Shown: positions 8,147-17,599 of the stretch, piece by piece
Position numbering within the stretch: position 1 is the stretch's first letter
Layout: each line of letters opens with the position of its first letter
NCBI GenBank assembly: GCA_025465465.1
Contig: JAODND010000089.1
Span: forward strand, 149,336 to 213,335
DNA length: 64,000 bases
Origin: Frankiales bacterium
GTDB taxonomy: Bacteria > Actinomycetota > Actinomycetes > Mycobacteriales > SCTD01
Direction of reading: 5' to 3'
The notes under the pieces: generated by a model
Seen by the model: the letters and a program-made list of their open reading frames with translations, nothing else
Database searches by the model: none
What the model was told of the DNA's origin: nothing
Position numbers and translations under genes: made by a program

Positions 8147-8629
8147 GTTGCCCACACGGTGGGATCTGAGCAGGCGCCGGAGGATCCTGGCGTTGCGCTT
8201 GACCTGGTCGCCGTAGGCGCCGTCCCTGACCTTCTGGCGGATGTCCTTGAAGGCCGCCCGGCGCTGGTCCTTGGGGAGCTCGACGGCCTTCTGCAGGTCG
8301 AGCTTGAGGGTCGGGTTCATGGCCGCGAGGCGCTTCTGCACCCGCTCCGCCCGCTGCTGCACCTCGGTGCCGTAGGCACCGGCAACCGCCTTGGCGAGCA
8401 CCGCCTGGAGGGCGGCCACCCGCTGACCGTCCGGCTCACCCCAGGCCGCCTTGAGGTCGGCCTTGAGCTGCTGGGGGAGCTTGCTGCCCTGGACCTGCAT
8501 CGCGACGGCCAACGGATCGGTCGCTGCACCTGCCGAGGCGTTCGCGGTGGACAGGCTCAGCGGTACGGCGATGCCGGCCGCCGCAACGGCCAAGCCGGTG
8601 CTGACGGCGAGGCGACGGGTCCAGCTCAT
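8144..8629 (-). CDS. Small secreted helical protein of unknown function
   Basis: 161 residues. Basic N-terminus (MSWTRRLAVS), a hydrophobic core and a likely signal peptidase site after ANASA give a Sec signal peptide of about 30 residues. The mature part is Lys/Arg/Ala-rich and predicted helical, with two imperfect copies of a unit containing LKADLKAAWGEPDGQRVAAL and LKLDLQKAVELPKDQRRAAF, each ended by a G-A-Y-G turn (GAYGTEVQQRAERVQKRL, GAYGDQVKRNARILRRLL). The internal duplication suggests a repeat protein. The ATG at 8629 is preceded by GGAGCCCC; the longer frame upstream is rejected because it would bury the signal peptide. Divergent from proS. Confidence 0.7.
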   Translation of the reverse strand: MSWTRRLAVSTGLAVAAAGIAVPLSLSTANASAGAATDPLAVAMQVQGSKLPQQLKADLKAAWGEPDGQRVAALQAVLAKAVAGAYGTEVQQRAERVQKRLAAMNPTLKLDLQKAVELPKDQRRAAFKDIRQKVRDGAYGDQVKRNARILRRLLRSHRVGN

Positions 8630-8780
8630 CGGGGCTCCATGGGGTCGGGTGGCAGTCGGGTAGCGGTTCGGGCTAGGTCCACTGTCCGCCCCCTTCCGCC
8701 GCCGCCATGTCCGTCGCGTGTAAGGACTTTGCAAGGGCAATACGCTGGGCGCTCGTCCGTCCTGCCTGGAGGTCCCGACC

Positions 8781-10493
8781 GTGCTCCGCATGTCCACGCT
8801 GTTCCTGCGCACCCTGCGTGAGGACCCGGCGGACGCGGAGGTCCCGAGTCACAAGCTGCTCGTCCGCGCCGGCTACGTCCGTCGCGTCGCGCCAGGCATC
8901 TACAGCTGGCTGCCGCTGGGGCTCAAGGTGCTGCGCAACGTCGAGCGGGTCATCCGCGAGGAGATGGACGCGATGGGTGCGCAGGAGGTGCAGTTCCCGG
9001 CACTGCTGCCCCGCGAGCCCTACGAGGCGACCGGCCGCTGGACGGAGTACGGCGACGGCATCTTCCGGTTGAAGGACCGCAAGGGCAACGACTACCTGCT
9101 CGGGCCCACCCATGAGGAGCTGTTCACCCTCATGGTCAAGAGCGAGTACGCCTCGTACAAGGACCTGCCGGTCTCGCTCTACCAGATCCAGACGAAGTAC
9201 CGCGATGAGGCCCGGCCGCGCGCCGGCATCCTGCGCGGCCGCGAGTTCCTCATGAAGGACAGCTACTCCTTCGACGTCGACGACGACGGCCTCAAGAAGA
9301 GCTACCAGGACCACCGCGACGCCTACGTGAAGATCTTCGAGCGGCTCGGGCTCGACTACCGGATCGTCTTCGCCGTGAGCGGTGCCATGGGTGGGTCGGC
9401 GTCCGAGGAGTTCCTGGCTGTCGCGCCGAACGGAGAGGACACCTACGTCTCCTGCACCAACTGCGACTACGCCGCCAACGTCGAGGCGGCGACCGTCTCC
9501 GCGCCCGCCGACACCGACCCGTCGGCGGCGCCCCCGATCGAGGTGCTCGACACCCCGGACACACCGACGATCGACTCGCTCGCGACCTTTCTCGGGGTGC
9601 CGGCGAGCGAGACGCTGAAGAACATCGTCCTGCAGCTCCGCCATCCGGACGGCAGCAGGGAGCTGCTGATCGTCGGCGTGCCTGGCGACCGCGACGTCGA
9701 CATGAAGGCGGTCGAGGCCAACGTCTTCCCGGCCGAGGCAGAGCCCTTCGAGGACTTCGCCAATCACCCCGAGCTGGTGCGTGGCTACATCGGCCCGCAG
9801 GGGCTCGAGGGGATCCGCTACCTCGTCGACACCCGGGTCACCACCGGCTCGTCGTGGGTCACGGGCGCCAACGAGAACGGCAAGCACGCCCGCAACGTGA
9901 CGATGGGTCGTGACTTCACGCCGGACGGCACGATTCCCGCGGCGGAGGTCCGCGAGGGGGACCTGTGCCCACGCTGCGGGAGCCTGCTCGAGATCAACCG
10001 TGGCATCGAGATCGGCCATGTCTTCCAGCTCGGCAGGAAGTTCGCCGACGCCCTGTCGCTCGACGTGCTGGGGCCGGAGGGCAAGCCGGTCCGCGTGACG
10101 ATGGGCTCCTACGGCATCGGCGTCTCGCGTGCCGTCGCCGCGATCGCCGAGCAGTCCCACGACGAGCGCGGCCTGATCTGGCCGCGCGCCATCGCGCCGG
10201 CCGACGTGCACGTCGTCATCGCCGGCCAGGGCGAGCAGCAGCAAGGCGGCCAGCAGCTCGCCGCCGACCTCGAGGCCGCCGGCCTCCGGGTGCTGCTCGA
10301 CGACCGCCACAAGGTCAGTCCGGGCGTGGCGTTCAAGGACGCGGAGCTGATCGGCATCCCCACCTATGTCGTGGTCGGCAAGACGCTCGCGGCTGACGGC
10401 ACCGTCGAGATCCGCGACCGCCGCACCGGTGCCAGCCGGGCGGTCGCCGTGGTCGACGCGGTCGCCGAGGTCGTTGCCGAGGTCGCGCTCTGA
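8781..10493 (+). CDS. proS: Prolyl-tRNA synthetase (prokaryote type, with editing insertion)
   Basis: 570 residues, the usual length of bacterial-type ProRS. Class II catalytic motifs are seen in the N-terminal core (motif 2 region [18 protein letters not shown]), then an INS editing domain of about 180 residues between motifs 2 and 3, and a C-terminal anticodon-binding domain ([12 protein letters not shown]...). Charges tRNA-Pro in the cytoplasm. The GTG at 8781 has GGAGG eight bases upstream. The ATG at 8790 is an alternative. Its last codons overlap the following HAD gene. Confidence 0.97.
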   Translation: MLRMSTLFLRTLREDPADAEVPSHKLLVRAGYVRRVAPGIYSWLPLGLKVLRNVERVIREEMDAMGAQEVQFPALLPREPYEATGRWTEYGDGIFRLKDRKGNDYLLGPTHEELFTLMVKSEYASYKDLPVSLYQIQTKYRDEARPRAGILRGREFLMKDSYSFDVDDDGLKKSYQDHRDAYVKIFERLGLDYRIVFAVSGAMGGSASEEFLAVAPNGEDTYVSCTNCDYAANVEAATVSAPADTDPSAAPPIEVLDTPDTPTIDSLATFLGVPASETLKNIVLQLRHPDGSRELLIVGVPGDRDVDMKAVEANVFPAEAEPFEDFANHPELVRGYIGPQGLEGIRYLVDTRVTTGSSWVTGANENGKHARNVTMGRDFTPDGTIPAAEVREGDLCPRCGSLLEINRGIEIGHVFQLGRKFADALSLDVLGPEGKPVRVTMGSYGIGVSRAVAAIAEQSHDERGLIWPRAIAPADVHVVIAGQGEQQQGGQQLAADLEAAGLRVLLDDRHKVSPGVAFKDAELIGIPTYVVVGKTLAADGTVEIRDRRTGASRAVAVVDAVAEVVAEVAL

Positions 10494-11182
10494 TCCGGGC
10501 GGTCCTCTTCGACTGGGGTGGCACGCTCTCGACCTCGAACAACGACGACCTGCTCAGCATGTGGCGCACGGCCGCGCTGGTCCTTGCTCCGGAGGACCCC
10601 GAGCCCCTGGCGCGGCAGCTGCTCGATGCCGAGCGCGCGTGGTGGCACGCGCGGGTCGGTGCGGGCGACGGCACCGGCAGCGGCACCACCGAGGAGATCG
10701 TGCGCTCGGTCGCGGCCCGGACGCACCTCGACGTGTCCGGTGCGCTGGCGGCGTATCACGGTGCCTGGGAGGCGCGCGTCGACCACGACCCCTGCGCGGT
10801 CGACGTGCTGCGCGGCTGCCACGACCGCGGGTGGCGCACCGGGCTGCTGTCCAACACCCATTGGCCGCGGGACCTCCACGAGCGCTGGCTCAAGGAGGCG
10901 GGTCTGCTCGAGCATCTGGACGCGCGCGTCTATACCTCCGACCTCGCGCACATGAAGCCGCACCCGGAGGCCTTCGCGGCGCTGTTGCAGGAGCTCGACG
11001 TCCGACCGCAGGAGGCCGTCTTCGTGGGCGACCGGCCGCGCGACGACGTGAGTGGTGCACAGGGCGCGGGGCTGAGGGCGGTGCTGCTCACCGGCCGCGA
11101 GGTGGAGCCCTACGACGTCCGGCCCGACGCCGCCCTCCCCGAGCTGGCCGGTCTCCTCGAGCTTCTCGACGGCTGGAGCTGA
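10490..11182 (+). CDS. HAD family hydrolase, probable CTG start
   Basis: 230 residues if read from CTG at 10490. HAD motif I is FDWGGTLS at the very N-terminus, motif II SNTH (about residue 121) and motif III/IV as a conserved Lys (HMKPHPEAF) and [12 protein letters not shown]. Phosphatase-type activity on a small metabolite is likely. The first in-frame ATG (10559) would delete motif I, and no ATG, GTG or TTG occurs upstream in this frame. The CTG at 10490 overlaps the proS stop as CTGA, with GAGG seven bases before it, exactly like the ATGA/GTGA overlaps elsewhere here. In motif I the usual second aspartate is a glycine (D-W-G-G-T), so the general acid/base of classical HAD phosphatases is missing or supplied differently. 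Confidence 0.8.
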   Translation: MIRAVLFDWGGTLSTSNNDDLLSMWRTAALVLAPEDPEPLARQLLDAERAWWHARVGAGDGTGSGTTEEIVRSVAARTHLDVSGALAAYHGAWEARVDHDPCAVDVLRGCHDRGWRTGLLSNTHWPRDLHERWLKEAGLLEHLDARVYTSDLAHMKPHPEAFAALLQELDVRPQEAVFVGDRPRDDVSGAQGAGLRAVLLTGREVEPYDVRPDAALPELAGLLELLDGWS

Positions 11183-11185
11183 CGG

Positions 11186-11611
11186 TCAGGGCGTGCCGGG
11201 GAGGGGGACCGTCACGGGACGGACGCCGATCGCCTGCCGCCAGTGGACGGCCCGGACGGCGGCGTTCGACAGCGCGCGCACGGCGAGACCGCGCAGCTCC
11301 GTGGAATCGGTCGACGCCACCAGGTCGCGCCACAGCACGCACATCCCGTCCTCGAGCGAGATCGCTTGCTGCACAGCGGATCCAGCCGTGGTGACGGTCA
11401 GCTGGTAGGCCGTCAGAGGGCCAGGCGTGGTCAGGCCACGGGCACGCATCCGGACCAGGAGGCTGTCGCGCAGCAGCCGGTGGGCGTCGTACGCCGCGAC
11501 AGCCGCGACCCGGCGGTGCACGTCGAGATGGGCACCGATCACGCCGTACCCCCAGACTGCCGCGTGCTCGGCAGCGAGCAGCTCTCCCAGGACGACCGCC
11601 TCCGCGCTCAC
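11186..11611 (-). CDS. Ferritin-like (DUF4439) protein
   Basis: 141 residues, all-helical, with the DUF4439 ferritin-like pattern: AEHAAVWGYG in the first helix, YDAHRLLRD in the second, and a WR..I. segment near the end. Ferritin-like folds carry a di-iron or other metal site between helices; whether this copy binds metal is unknown. The start is taken as GTG at 11611 because it overlaps the upstream stop (GTGA). It is the second gene of a two-gene operon with the lipoprotein upstream and converges on the HAD gene. Confidence 0.75.
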   Translation of the reverse strand: MSAEAVVLGELLAAEHAAVWGYGVIGAHLDVHRRVAAVAAYDAHRLLRDSLLVRMRARGLTTPGPLTAYQLTVTTAGSAVQQAISLEDGMCVLWRDLVASTDSTELRGLAVRALSNAAVRAVHWRQAIGVRPVTVPLPGTP

Positions 11612-12012
11612 AGCGCCACCAGCGCGCACGAGGACGAGGCCGAGAGCGAGGCGAGCAGCGGGGCGAGGGAGCGCGAGGCCGTGAGGGCGGCCCGGCCGTG
11701 CTCCGTCGCGGCCGTCCGCTCGAGCGCCGTCAGCGCCGCGAGCGTCGTGACCGTCGAGATGCCTGGGACCGGGGTGCCGAGCGCGGCGACGTGGGCTGCC
11801 TTGTCGGCCGCGAGCGGCTGGAGACGACCGGCGAGCGCGGGCTGCGCTGCCACGACCGAGCCGTAGGCGTCGAGCAGCGCCTGCTCGCGGGCCAGCGCCG
11901 CGGACCGCAGGGCGACGTCGGGGTCGACAGCGCGCGGAGCGGCTTTCGTGCGGCAGGCCGCCACGAACGACAGGGCCCCCGCGACCAGCACGGTCCGTCG
12001 TGAGGGCTGCAC
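11608..12012 (-). CDS. Ferritin-like lipoprotein paired with DUF4439 gene
   Basis: 134 residues. Starts with twin Arg ([13 protein letters not shown]) and a lipobox-like VAAC, so it is probably an exported lipoprotein, possibly by the Tat route. The mature part has the same helical rhythm as the next gene ([11 protein letters not shown] then [12 protein letters not shown]), suggesting a divergent ferritin-like paralogue. GTG at 12012 is preceded by CAGTCT six bases upstream (weak -10, leaderless). The stop overlaps the DUF4439 start. Divergent from rimP, a neighbourhood common in actinobacteria. Function unknown. Confidence 0.65.
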   Translation of the reverse strand: MQPSRRTVLVAGALSFVAACRTKAAPRAVDPDVALRSAALAREQALLDAYGSVVAAQPALAGRLQPLAADKAAHVAALGTPVPGISTVTTLAALTALERTAATEHGRAALTASRSLAPLLASLSASSSCALVAL

Positions 12013-12047
12013 CGTTCCAGACTGCCAGACCCGCCGGGGACGCCCGC

Positions 12048-12053
12048 TAGGGT
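12048..12053 (+). promoter_or_regulatory. Candidate -10 element (TAGGGT) of the rimP-nusA-infB operon
   Basis: TAGGGT lies 46 bases before the rimP ATG, leaving a leader of about 40 bases with an AAGGGGG ribosome site. No convincing -35 was seen. It is the only obvious -10 in the divergent gap. Confidence 0.4.
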
Positions 12054-12099
12054 CGGATCGACAACTGCACACCAACTTCATCCCGAGAAGGGGGGTCGC

Positions 12100-12570
12100 A
12101 TGACAGCGCCCGCTGCCTCCCGTGCCCGGCTCCTTCAGGTCCTCGACCCCGCCGTGACCGCAACCGGCTTCGACCTCGAGGACATCACCGTCTCTCCCGC
12201 CGGAAAGCGCCGGGTCGTCCGCGTCGTCGTCGACAGGGACGGCGGAGTGGACCTCGACGACGTGGCAGCCGTGGCGCGTGCCGTCTCCGACGTCCTCGAC
12301 GCCGACCCTGACCTGATCGACGGCGCCTACGTGCTCGAGGTCACCAGCCCCGGCGTCGACCGCCCCCTGACCCAGCCCCGCCACTGGCGCCGGGCGGAGG
12401 GCCGTCTGGTGAAGGCGACCCTCGCCGACGAGACCGTCGTGGGTCGCATCACGGCCACCACCGACGACGAGGTCGTCCTCGACGTCGAAGGCACCTCCCG
12501 CACGCTGCTCCAGGCCGAGGTCACGAAGGCCGTCGTGCAGGTCGAGTTCACCAAGGGAGCAGACGCATGA
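12100..12570 (+). CDS. rimP: Ribosome maturation factor RimP
   Basis: 156 residues. The N-terminal alpha/beta domain contains [11 protein letters not shown] and [19 protein letters not shown], and [12 protein letters not shown] is the RimP signature at its end; an SH3-like barrel follows. RimP assists 30S subunit maturation. The ATG at 12100 follows the Shine-Dalgarno AAGGGGG. First gene of the rimP-nusA-ylxR-infB cluster; its stop overlaps nusA by four bases (ATGA). Confidence 0.96.
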   Translation: MTAPAASRARLLQVLDPAVTATGFDLEDITVSPAGKRRVVRVVVDRDGGVDLDDVAAVARAVSDVLDADPDLIDGAYVLEVTSPGVDRPLTQPRHWRRAEGRLVKATLADETVVGRITATTDDEVVLDVEGTSRTLLQAEVTKAVVQVEFTKGADA

Positions 12571-13619
12571 AGATCGACATGACAGCGCTCCGCAGCCTCG
12601 AGCGGGAGAAGGACATCAAGCTCGACCTGGTCGTCCAGACCATCGAGTCCGCGCTGCTCACTGCCTACCGGCACACCGAGGGCGCGGCGCCGCACGTCCG
12701 GGTCGAGCTCGACCGCACCAGCGGTGAGGTGTCGGTCCTGGTGCAGGAGCTCGAGGAGGACGGCACGGTCATCCGGGAGTACGACGACACTCCGGAGGGC
12801 TTCGGCCGGATCGCAGCCATGACCGCCAAGCAGGTCATCCTGCAGCGGCTGCGCGAGGCCGAGCACGACATCTCCTTCGGCGAGTACGCCGGGAGGGAGG
12901 GCGACCTGGTCAGCGGGATCGTCCAGCAGGCACCGCAGCGTCCCGGGGGGCCCCCGAACCGCAACGTGATGGTCAAACTCGGCACGCGCGAGGACGCGCT
13001 CGAGGCCGTCCTCCCACCCGCCGAGCAGGTGCCGGGCGAGGTCTATGACCACGGCAGCCGGCTCACCTGCCGCGTGGTGGCCGTGACGCGAGGCCAGCGC
13101 GGCCCGCAGATCACCGTGTCCCGCACGCACCCCGACCTGGTGCGCGGCCTGTTCGCCCGCGAGGTGCCCGAGGTCGCCGACGGCACCGTCGAGATCCTCG
13201 CGCTGGCCCGCGAGAGCGGCCACCGCACCAAGATCGCCGTCCGGACCAAGGTGACCGGCCTCAACGCAAAGGGCGCCTGCATCGGCCCGCAGGGCTCACG
13301 CGTGCGGGCCGTCCAGAACGAGCTGCACGGCGAGAAGATCGACATCATCGACTGGTACGAGGACCCGGCCCGCTTCGTCGCCGAGGCGCTCTCGCCGGCG
13401 ACGGTGCTCAGCGTCACGGTCGTCGACGCCCTGCAGCGCTCGGCCCGCGTGGTCGTGCCCGACTACAAGCTCAGCCTCGCGATCGGCAAGGAGGGCCAGA
13501 ACGCCCGGCTGGCCGCCCGGCTCACCGGCTGGCGCATCGACATCCACTCCGACACCGAGCTCGACACCGAGCCTGATGCCGAGCCCGACACCGAGGGTGA
13601 GAGTGCCCCCGACGCGTGA
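12567..13619 (+). CDS. nusA: Transcription termination/antitermination protein NusA
   Basis: 350 residues: N-terminal RNA polymerase-binding domain (1-110), S1 domain (about 115-185, [10 protein letters not shown]), then two KH domains with the loops [11 protein letters not shown] and [15 protein letters not shown]. The C-terminus ends in an acidic Asp/Glu/Thr/Pro tail and lacks the acidic repeats of the proteobacterial protein, as is normal in actinobacteria. Binds RNA polymerase and nascent RNA to control pausing and termination. Translationally coupled to rimP. Confidence 0.96.
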   Translation: MKIDMTALRSLEREKDIKLDLVVQTIESALLTAYRHTEGAAPHVRVELDRTSGEVSVLVQELEEDGTVIREYDDTPEGFGRIAAMTAKQVILQRLREAEHDISFGEYAGREGDLVSGIVQQAPQRPGGPPNRNVMVKLGTREDALEAVLPPAEQVPGEVYDHGSRLTCRVVAVTRGQRGPQITVSRTHPDLVRGLFAREVPEVADGTVEILALARESGHRTKIAVRTKVTGLNAKGACIGPQGSRVRAVQNELHGEKIDIIDWYEDPARFVAEALSPATVLSVTVVDALQRSARVVVPDYKLSLAIGKEGQNARLAARLTGWRIDIHSDTELDTEPDAEPDTEGESAPDA

Positions 13620-13905
13620 ACAGCGCTCAGGAGTAGACTCCTCGACGGCCTCGATCGAGGGTCCGGTCCGCACCTGTGTGGGGTGCCGGGCCCGCGACGC
13701 GAAGCCCGCCCTGCTGCGTGTCGTGGTGGTGGGCGGTGTTCTCACCGTCGACCCCGCCGGTCGCCTGCCGGGACGAGGCGCCTCCGTGCACCCCGACCCG
13801 GCCTGCATCGACCTCGCTGACCGTCGCCGAGCGTTCCCACGTGCCCTCCGGGTACCAGGCCCGCTGGACGTCGCACCCGTGAGGCTGCACCTGCAGGACA
13901 GCTAG
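13603..13905 (+). CDS. ylxR: YlxR family (DUF448) RNA-binding protein
   Basis: About 100 residues with the family hallmark RTCVGCR followed by a positively charged surface ([24 protein letters not shown]). YlxR proteins sit between nusA and infB in most bacteria and are reported as nucleoid or RNA-associated regulators. GTG at 13603 is chosen for its upstream GAGGG; GTG 13597 and ATG 13576 are possible and would overlap nusA further. The stop codon lies inside a 12-base tandem repeat. Confidence 0.88.
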   Translation: MPPTREQRSGVDSSTASIEGPVRTCVGCRARDAKPALLRVVVVGGVLTVDPAGRLPGRGASVHPDPACIDLADRRRAFPRALRVPGPLDVAPVRLHLQDS

Positions 13906-13921
13906 TCGAACAGCTAGTCGA
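13898..13921 (+). repeat. 12-base tandem duplication across the ylxR stop codon
   Basis: The unit ACAGCTAGTCGA occurs at 13898-13909 and again immediately at 13910-13921, followed by ACATCG. The first copy contains the ylxR stop TAG. It looks like a recent slippage duplication in the ylxR-infB gap (179 bases), which also holds three CGATGAG copies at 13986, 14001 and 14012. Confidence 0.85.
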
Positions 13922-14084
13922 ACATCGTGTCACCCACTCGCACGTCACCTACTCGAGAGCAGGTCGAGAAGCGCACATGAGCACTCGATGAGGCTTATCC
14001 CGATGAGCAACCGATGAGCACCGCCATGCAGTAACCACCACGGCTTGGGACGACCCGGGCCCGACCTTCAGAAGAAGGAGCACA

Positions 14085-16847
14085 GTGCCCGGCAAAGCCC
14101 GCGTCCACGAGCTCGCCAAGGAGCTCGGCATGGAGAGCAAGGCTCTCCTGTCCTGGTTGAACGACAACGGGGAGTTCGTCAAGAGCGCCTCGTCCACGAT
14201 CGAGCCGCCCGTCGCCCGCAAGGTGCGCGAGGCGTTCCCCGCCCAGGCCGCTGCCGCTGCAGCCGCCCCGGCCCCCGCCAAGAAGGCGCCTGCCAAGAAG
14301 GCCGACCCGGCTCCGGCGCCCGCGCCTGAGTCCCCGCTCGCCGAGGCCCCGGCCGCACCGGCACCCGCTGACGACAGCCAGGTCGCGTCGCTGCCGTCGC
14401 GCCCGTCGGCGGCCCCCGGCCCGCGTCCCGGCAACAACCCCTTCACGATGCCCGAGGACGGCGGTTCCCTGCCGCCGCGCCCGGCGGCTCCGCTCCCGCC
14501 ACGGCCCGGTTCGCCCGCGGGTCCGCGCCCGGGCGGCATGCCCAACATGCCTCCCCGTCCGGCGGCGGCCCGTCCGGGCATGCCCGCCGGCGGTGGACCA
14601 CGTCCTGGTCCGGGTGCCTTCCCGCCCCGTCCCGGCGGTCCGGCTGGTCCCGGCGGCGGTCCACGTCCCGGTCCGGGTGCCTTCCCGTCCCGCTCGCCTG
14701 GCGCACGTCCCGGCATGCCGGGCGCCCGTCCGAGCGGTCCCGGTGGCGCCGGCGGCCCGGGTGGTCCCGGTGGTCCCGGCGGTCGCCCCGGTGGCGGTCC
14801 CGGAGGTGCCTCCGGCGGTGGCTACGGCGCCCGTCCCGGTGGCGGCGGTGGCGGTGGCTTCGCTGGTCGCCCCGGCGGCGGCGGTGGCCCTCGTGGTGGC
14901 GCTGCGCGTGGTGGCGCCGCCCCTGGTGCCTTCGGCCGCGGTGGCGGTGGCCGTCCGGTCCGCGGGCGCAAGAGCAAGAAGCAGCGGCGTCAGGAGTTCG
15001 ACAACCTCTCCGCACCGACGATGGGACCTGGTGTCCCGCGCGGCAACGGCGAGGCCGTCCGGCTGTCCCGCGGCGCCTCGCTCGCGGACTTCGCAGACAA
15101 GATCAACGCCAACCCGGGCTCGCTCGTGCAGGTGGTCTTCACGGAGCTCGGCGAGATGGTGACGGCGACGCAGTCCTGCACGGATGAGACCTTGCAGCTG
15201 CTGGGCGCCCACCTGGGCTACGAGGTCTCGATCGTCACGCCCGAGGAGCAGGACGCCGAGCTGCTCGACAAGTACGACCTGTCGTTCGGCGGCGAGTACG
15301 ACAACGAGGCCCTGCTCACGCCGCGGCCACCGGTCGTCACGATCATGGGTCACGTCGACCACGGCAAGACCCGCCTGCTCGACGCGATCCGTCAGACCGA
15401 CGTCGTCAAGGGCGAGGCCGGCGGCATCACGCAGCACATCGGCGCCTACCAGGTGCACCACCCCGTCGAGGGCGGCGTTCGTGAGATCACCTTCATCGAC
15501 ACCCCGGGTCACGAGGCGTTCACCGCCATGCGTGCGCGTGGTGCGAAGGTCACCGACATCGCGGTGCTGGTCGTGGCTGCCGACGACGGCGTGAAGCCGC
15601 AGACGATCGAGGCGCTCGAGCACGCTCAAGCTGCGGACGTGCCCATCGTGGTGGCGGTCAACAAGATCGACAAGGAGGGCGCCGACCCGGCCAAGGTGCG
15701 CGGTCAGCTCACCGAGTACGGCCTGGTCGCCGAGGAGTACGGCGGCGAGACCATGTTCGTCGACGTCTCCGCGAAGGCGGGCCTCGGTCTGCAGGAGCTC
15801 CTCGACGCGATCCTCCTCACGGCGGATGCCGCCCTGGAGCTGTTCGCTGATGCCAGCGTCGACGCGCAGGGCACGGCGATCGAGGCCCGGCTCGACAAGG
15901 GCCGCGGTGCCGTGGCGACCGTGCTCGTCACGCGTGGCACGCTCCGCGTCGGAGACTCGATCGTGGCCGGCGACGCGTTCGGTCGGGTCCGCGCGATGCT
16001 CAACGAGCGCGGCGAGACCGTCGCCGAGGCAGGCCCGGCACAGCCGGTGCAGGTCCTCGGCTTCACCTCGGTGCCCCGTGCCGGCGACAACTTCCTGGTC
16101 GTCGGCGAGGACCGGATGGCCCGGCAGATCGCGGAGCAGCGGCAGGCGCGCGAGCGCAATGCCGCCCTCGCGCAGAGCCGCGGCCGCCCGAGCCTGGAGA
16201 CCCTGTTCGAGCGCCTCAAGGAGGGGGAGAAGACCCAGCTCAACCTCATCCTCAAGGGCGACGTGTCGGGTTCGGTCGAGGCGCTCGAGGACGCGCTCCT
16301 CAAGATCGAGGTCGGCGAGGAGGTGTCGCTGCGGATCATCGGCCGCGGTGTCGGCTCGATCACGGAGAACGACATCAACCTGGCCAATGCCTCCGATGCC
16401 GTGATCCTCGGCTTCAACGTCCGTCCCGAGGGCAACGCCCGCGAGCTGGCGGAGCGCGAGCACGTGGACATCCGCTACTACACGGTCATCTACGCCGCGA
16501 TCGAGGACATCGAGGCTGCCCTCAAGGGCATGCTCAAGCCGATCTACGAGGAGGCCCAGCTGGGCACCGCGGAGATCCGCGAGGTGTTCAGGTCCAGCAA
16601 GTTCGGCAACATCGCCGGTGCGCTGGTCCGGTCCGGGACGATCGTCCGCAACTCGCACGCGCGGCTCATCCGCGACGGCGCGGTCGTGGCCGAGAACCTC
16701 CGGATCGAGTCGCTCAAGCGGTTCAAGGACGATGCCACGGAGGTCCGCGAGGGCTTCGAGTGCGGCATCGGTCTCGGGTCCTTCAACGACATCAAGATCG
16801 ACGATGTCGTGGAGACCTACGAGATGCGCGAAGTTCCCCGCAAGTAG
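14085..16847 (+). CDS. infB: Translation initiation factor IF-2
   Basis: 920 residues. The N-terminal helix ([19 protein letters not shown]) is the IF2-N domain. Residues about 50-310 are a disordered Ala/Pro/Gly/Arg-rich region with long Gly-Pro-Arg runs, and a second IF2-N domain follows. The G domain starts with GHVDHGKT (G1, 422-429), then DTPGHE (G3) and NKID (G4). Domains II, III and IV follow and end in YEMREVPRK. Delivers initiator tRNA to the 30S subunit. GTG at 14085 has AAGGAG at about 14073-14078. Confidence 0.97.
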   Translation: MPGKARVHELAKELGMESKALLSWLNDNGEFVKSASSTIEPPVARKVREAFPAQAAAAAAAPAPAKKAPAKKADPAPAPAPESPLAEAPAAPAPADDSQVASLPSRPSAAPGPRPGNNPFTMPEDGGSLPPRPAAPLPPRPGSPAGPRPGGMPNMPPRPAAARPGMPAGGGPRPGPGAFPPRPGGPAGPGGGPRPGPGAFPSRSPGARPGMPGARPSGPGGAGGPGGPGGPGGRPGGGPGGASGGGYGARPGGGGGGGFAGRPGGGGGPRGGAARGGAAPGAFGRGGGGRPVRGRKSKKQRRQEFDNLSAPTMGPGVPRGNGEAVRLSRGASLADFADKINANPGSLVQVVFTELGEMVTATQSCTDETLQLLGAHLGYEVSIVTPEEQDAELLDKYDLSFGGEYDNEALLTPRPPVVTIMGHVDHGKTRLLDAIRQTDVVKGEAGGITQHIGAYQVHHPVEGGVREITFIDTPGHEAFTAMRARGAKVTDIAVLVVAADDGVKPQTIEALEHAQAADVPIVVAVNKIDKEGADPAKVRGQLTEYGLVAEEYGGETMFVDVSAKAGLGLQELLDAILLTADAALELFADASVDAQGTAIEARLDKGRGAVATVLVTRGTLRVGDSIVAGDAFGRVRAMLNERGETVAEAGPAQPVQVLGFTSVPRAGDNFLVVGEDRMARQIAEQRQARERNAALAQSRGRPSLETLFERLKEGEKTQLNLILKGDVSGSVEALEDALLKIEVGEEVSLRIIGRGVGSITENDINLANASDAVILGFNVRPEGNARELAEREHVDIRYYTVIYAAIEDIEAALKGMLKPIYEEAQLGTAEIREVFRSSKFGNIAGALVRSGTIVRNSHARLIRDGAVVAENLRIESLKRFKDDATEVREGFECGIGLGSFNDIKIDDVVETYEMREVPRK

Positions 16848-16850
16848 CAC

Positions 16851-17156
16851 GTGTTCACGGGCATGTTCACTGGCTCTGTCGCCATCGACCTGCTCCTCGG
16901 AGACGTCCACTCCCTCAAGGAGAAGCGCTCCGTGGTGCGGCCGATCGTGGCTGAGCTCAAGAGGAAGTACGACGTGAGCGCCGCCGAGGCAGGTCATCTC
17001 GACCTGCACCGGCGGGCCCTCGTCGGGATTGCTGTCGTCGCCGCCGACGCCGGGCACGTGCGTGACGTGCTCAACGCCTGCGAGCGGCTGGTGGCAGACC
17101 GGCCCGAGGTCGAGGTGCTGTCCGCGCGCCAGCGGTTGCACGGAGAGGAGGACTGA
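16851..17156 (+). CDS. DUF503 family protein
   Basis: 101 residues of the DUF503 (YlxP-like) family, with HSLKEKRSVVRPIVAELKRKYDVSAAE near the N-terminus. The family has a ferredoxin-like fold and sits between infB and rbfA in actinobacteria and firmicutes; its role is unknown but the position suggests ribosome biology. The start could be GTG at 16851 or ATG at 16863, which both read M/V-F-T-G; the family usually starts at the second. The stop shares one base with the rbfA ATG. Confidence 0.88.
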   Translation: MFTGMFTGSVAIDLLLGDVHSLKEKRSVVRPIVAELKRKYDVSAAEAGHLDLHRRALVGIAVVAADAGHVRDVLNACERLVADRPEVEVLSARQRLHGEED

Positions 17157-17599
17157 TGGTCGACGTCGCACGCGCTCGCAAGCTCGCGGTCCGCATCCGC
17201 GAGATCGTCGCCGCCACGCTGGAGACGCAGGTCAAGGACCCGCGGCTCGGAATGGTGACCATCACCGACGCCAAGGTCACTCCCGACCTCCGCGAGGCCA
17301 CGCTCTACTACACGGTCTACGGCGACGACGTCGCCCGTCAGGAGTCGGCGCAGGCCCTCGAGTCCGCCAAGGGCGTGCTGCGCAGCACCGTCGGCAAGCA
17401 GACCGGCGTCCGCTACACCCCGTCGCTGACGTTCGTCGCGGACGTCATCCCCGAGACGACCGGCCGCATCGAGGACCTGCTGGCGGCAGCCCGCGCCGAG
17501 GACGCCCGCGTGCAGGAGCTCGCTTCGTCCGCCGCACCGGCCGGCGAGGCGGACCCCTACCGTGCCCCACGGACCGTCGAGGAGGACGAAGGCGAGTGA
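17156..17599 (+). CDS. rbfA: Ribosome-binding factor A
   Basis: 147 residues. KH-like fold with ARKLAVRIREIVAATLE at the start, DPRLGMVTITDAKVTPDLREA in the middle and RYTPSLTFVAD near 80-100; a short disordered acidic tail follows. Binds 30S precursors to help 16S rRNA 5'-end processing. ATG at 17156 follows a GGAGAGGAG ribosome site. The stop overlaps the DHH gene (GTGA). Confidence 0.95.
   Translation: MVDVARARKLAVRIREIVAATLETQVKDPRLGMVTITDAKVTPDLREATLYYTVYGDDVARQESAQALESAKGVLRSTVGKQTGVRYTPSLTFVADVIPETTGRIEDLLAAARAEDARVQELASSAAPAGEADPYRAPRTVEEDEGE

Noticed and set aside
10559..11182. ATG 10559 as start of the HAD gene
   Set aside because: It would delete HAD motif I (FDWGGTLS), which is present in frame upstream.
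14400..15000. Regular Gly/Pro/Arg-coding repeats that looked like a CRISPR or tandem-repeat array
   Set aside because: Units are irregular and in frame; it is the disordered N-terminal region of IF-2.
13995..17171. 1058-residue reading frame on the minus strand over infB
   Set aside because: Shadow of infB: high GC leaves antisense frames open, composition is Arg/His/Gly-rich without domains, and infB is certain.
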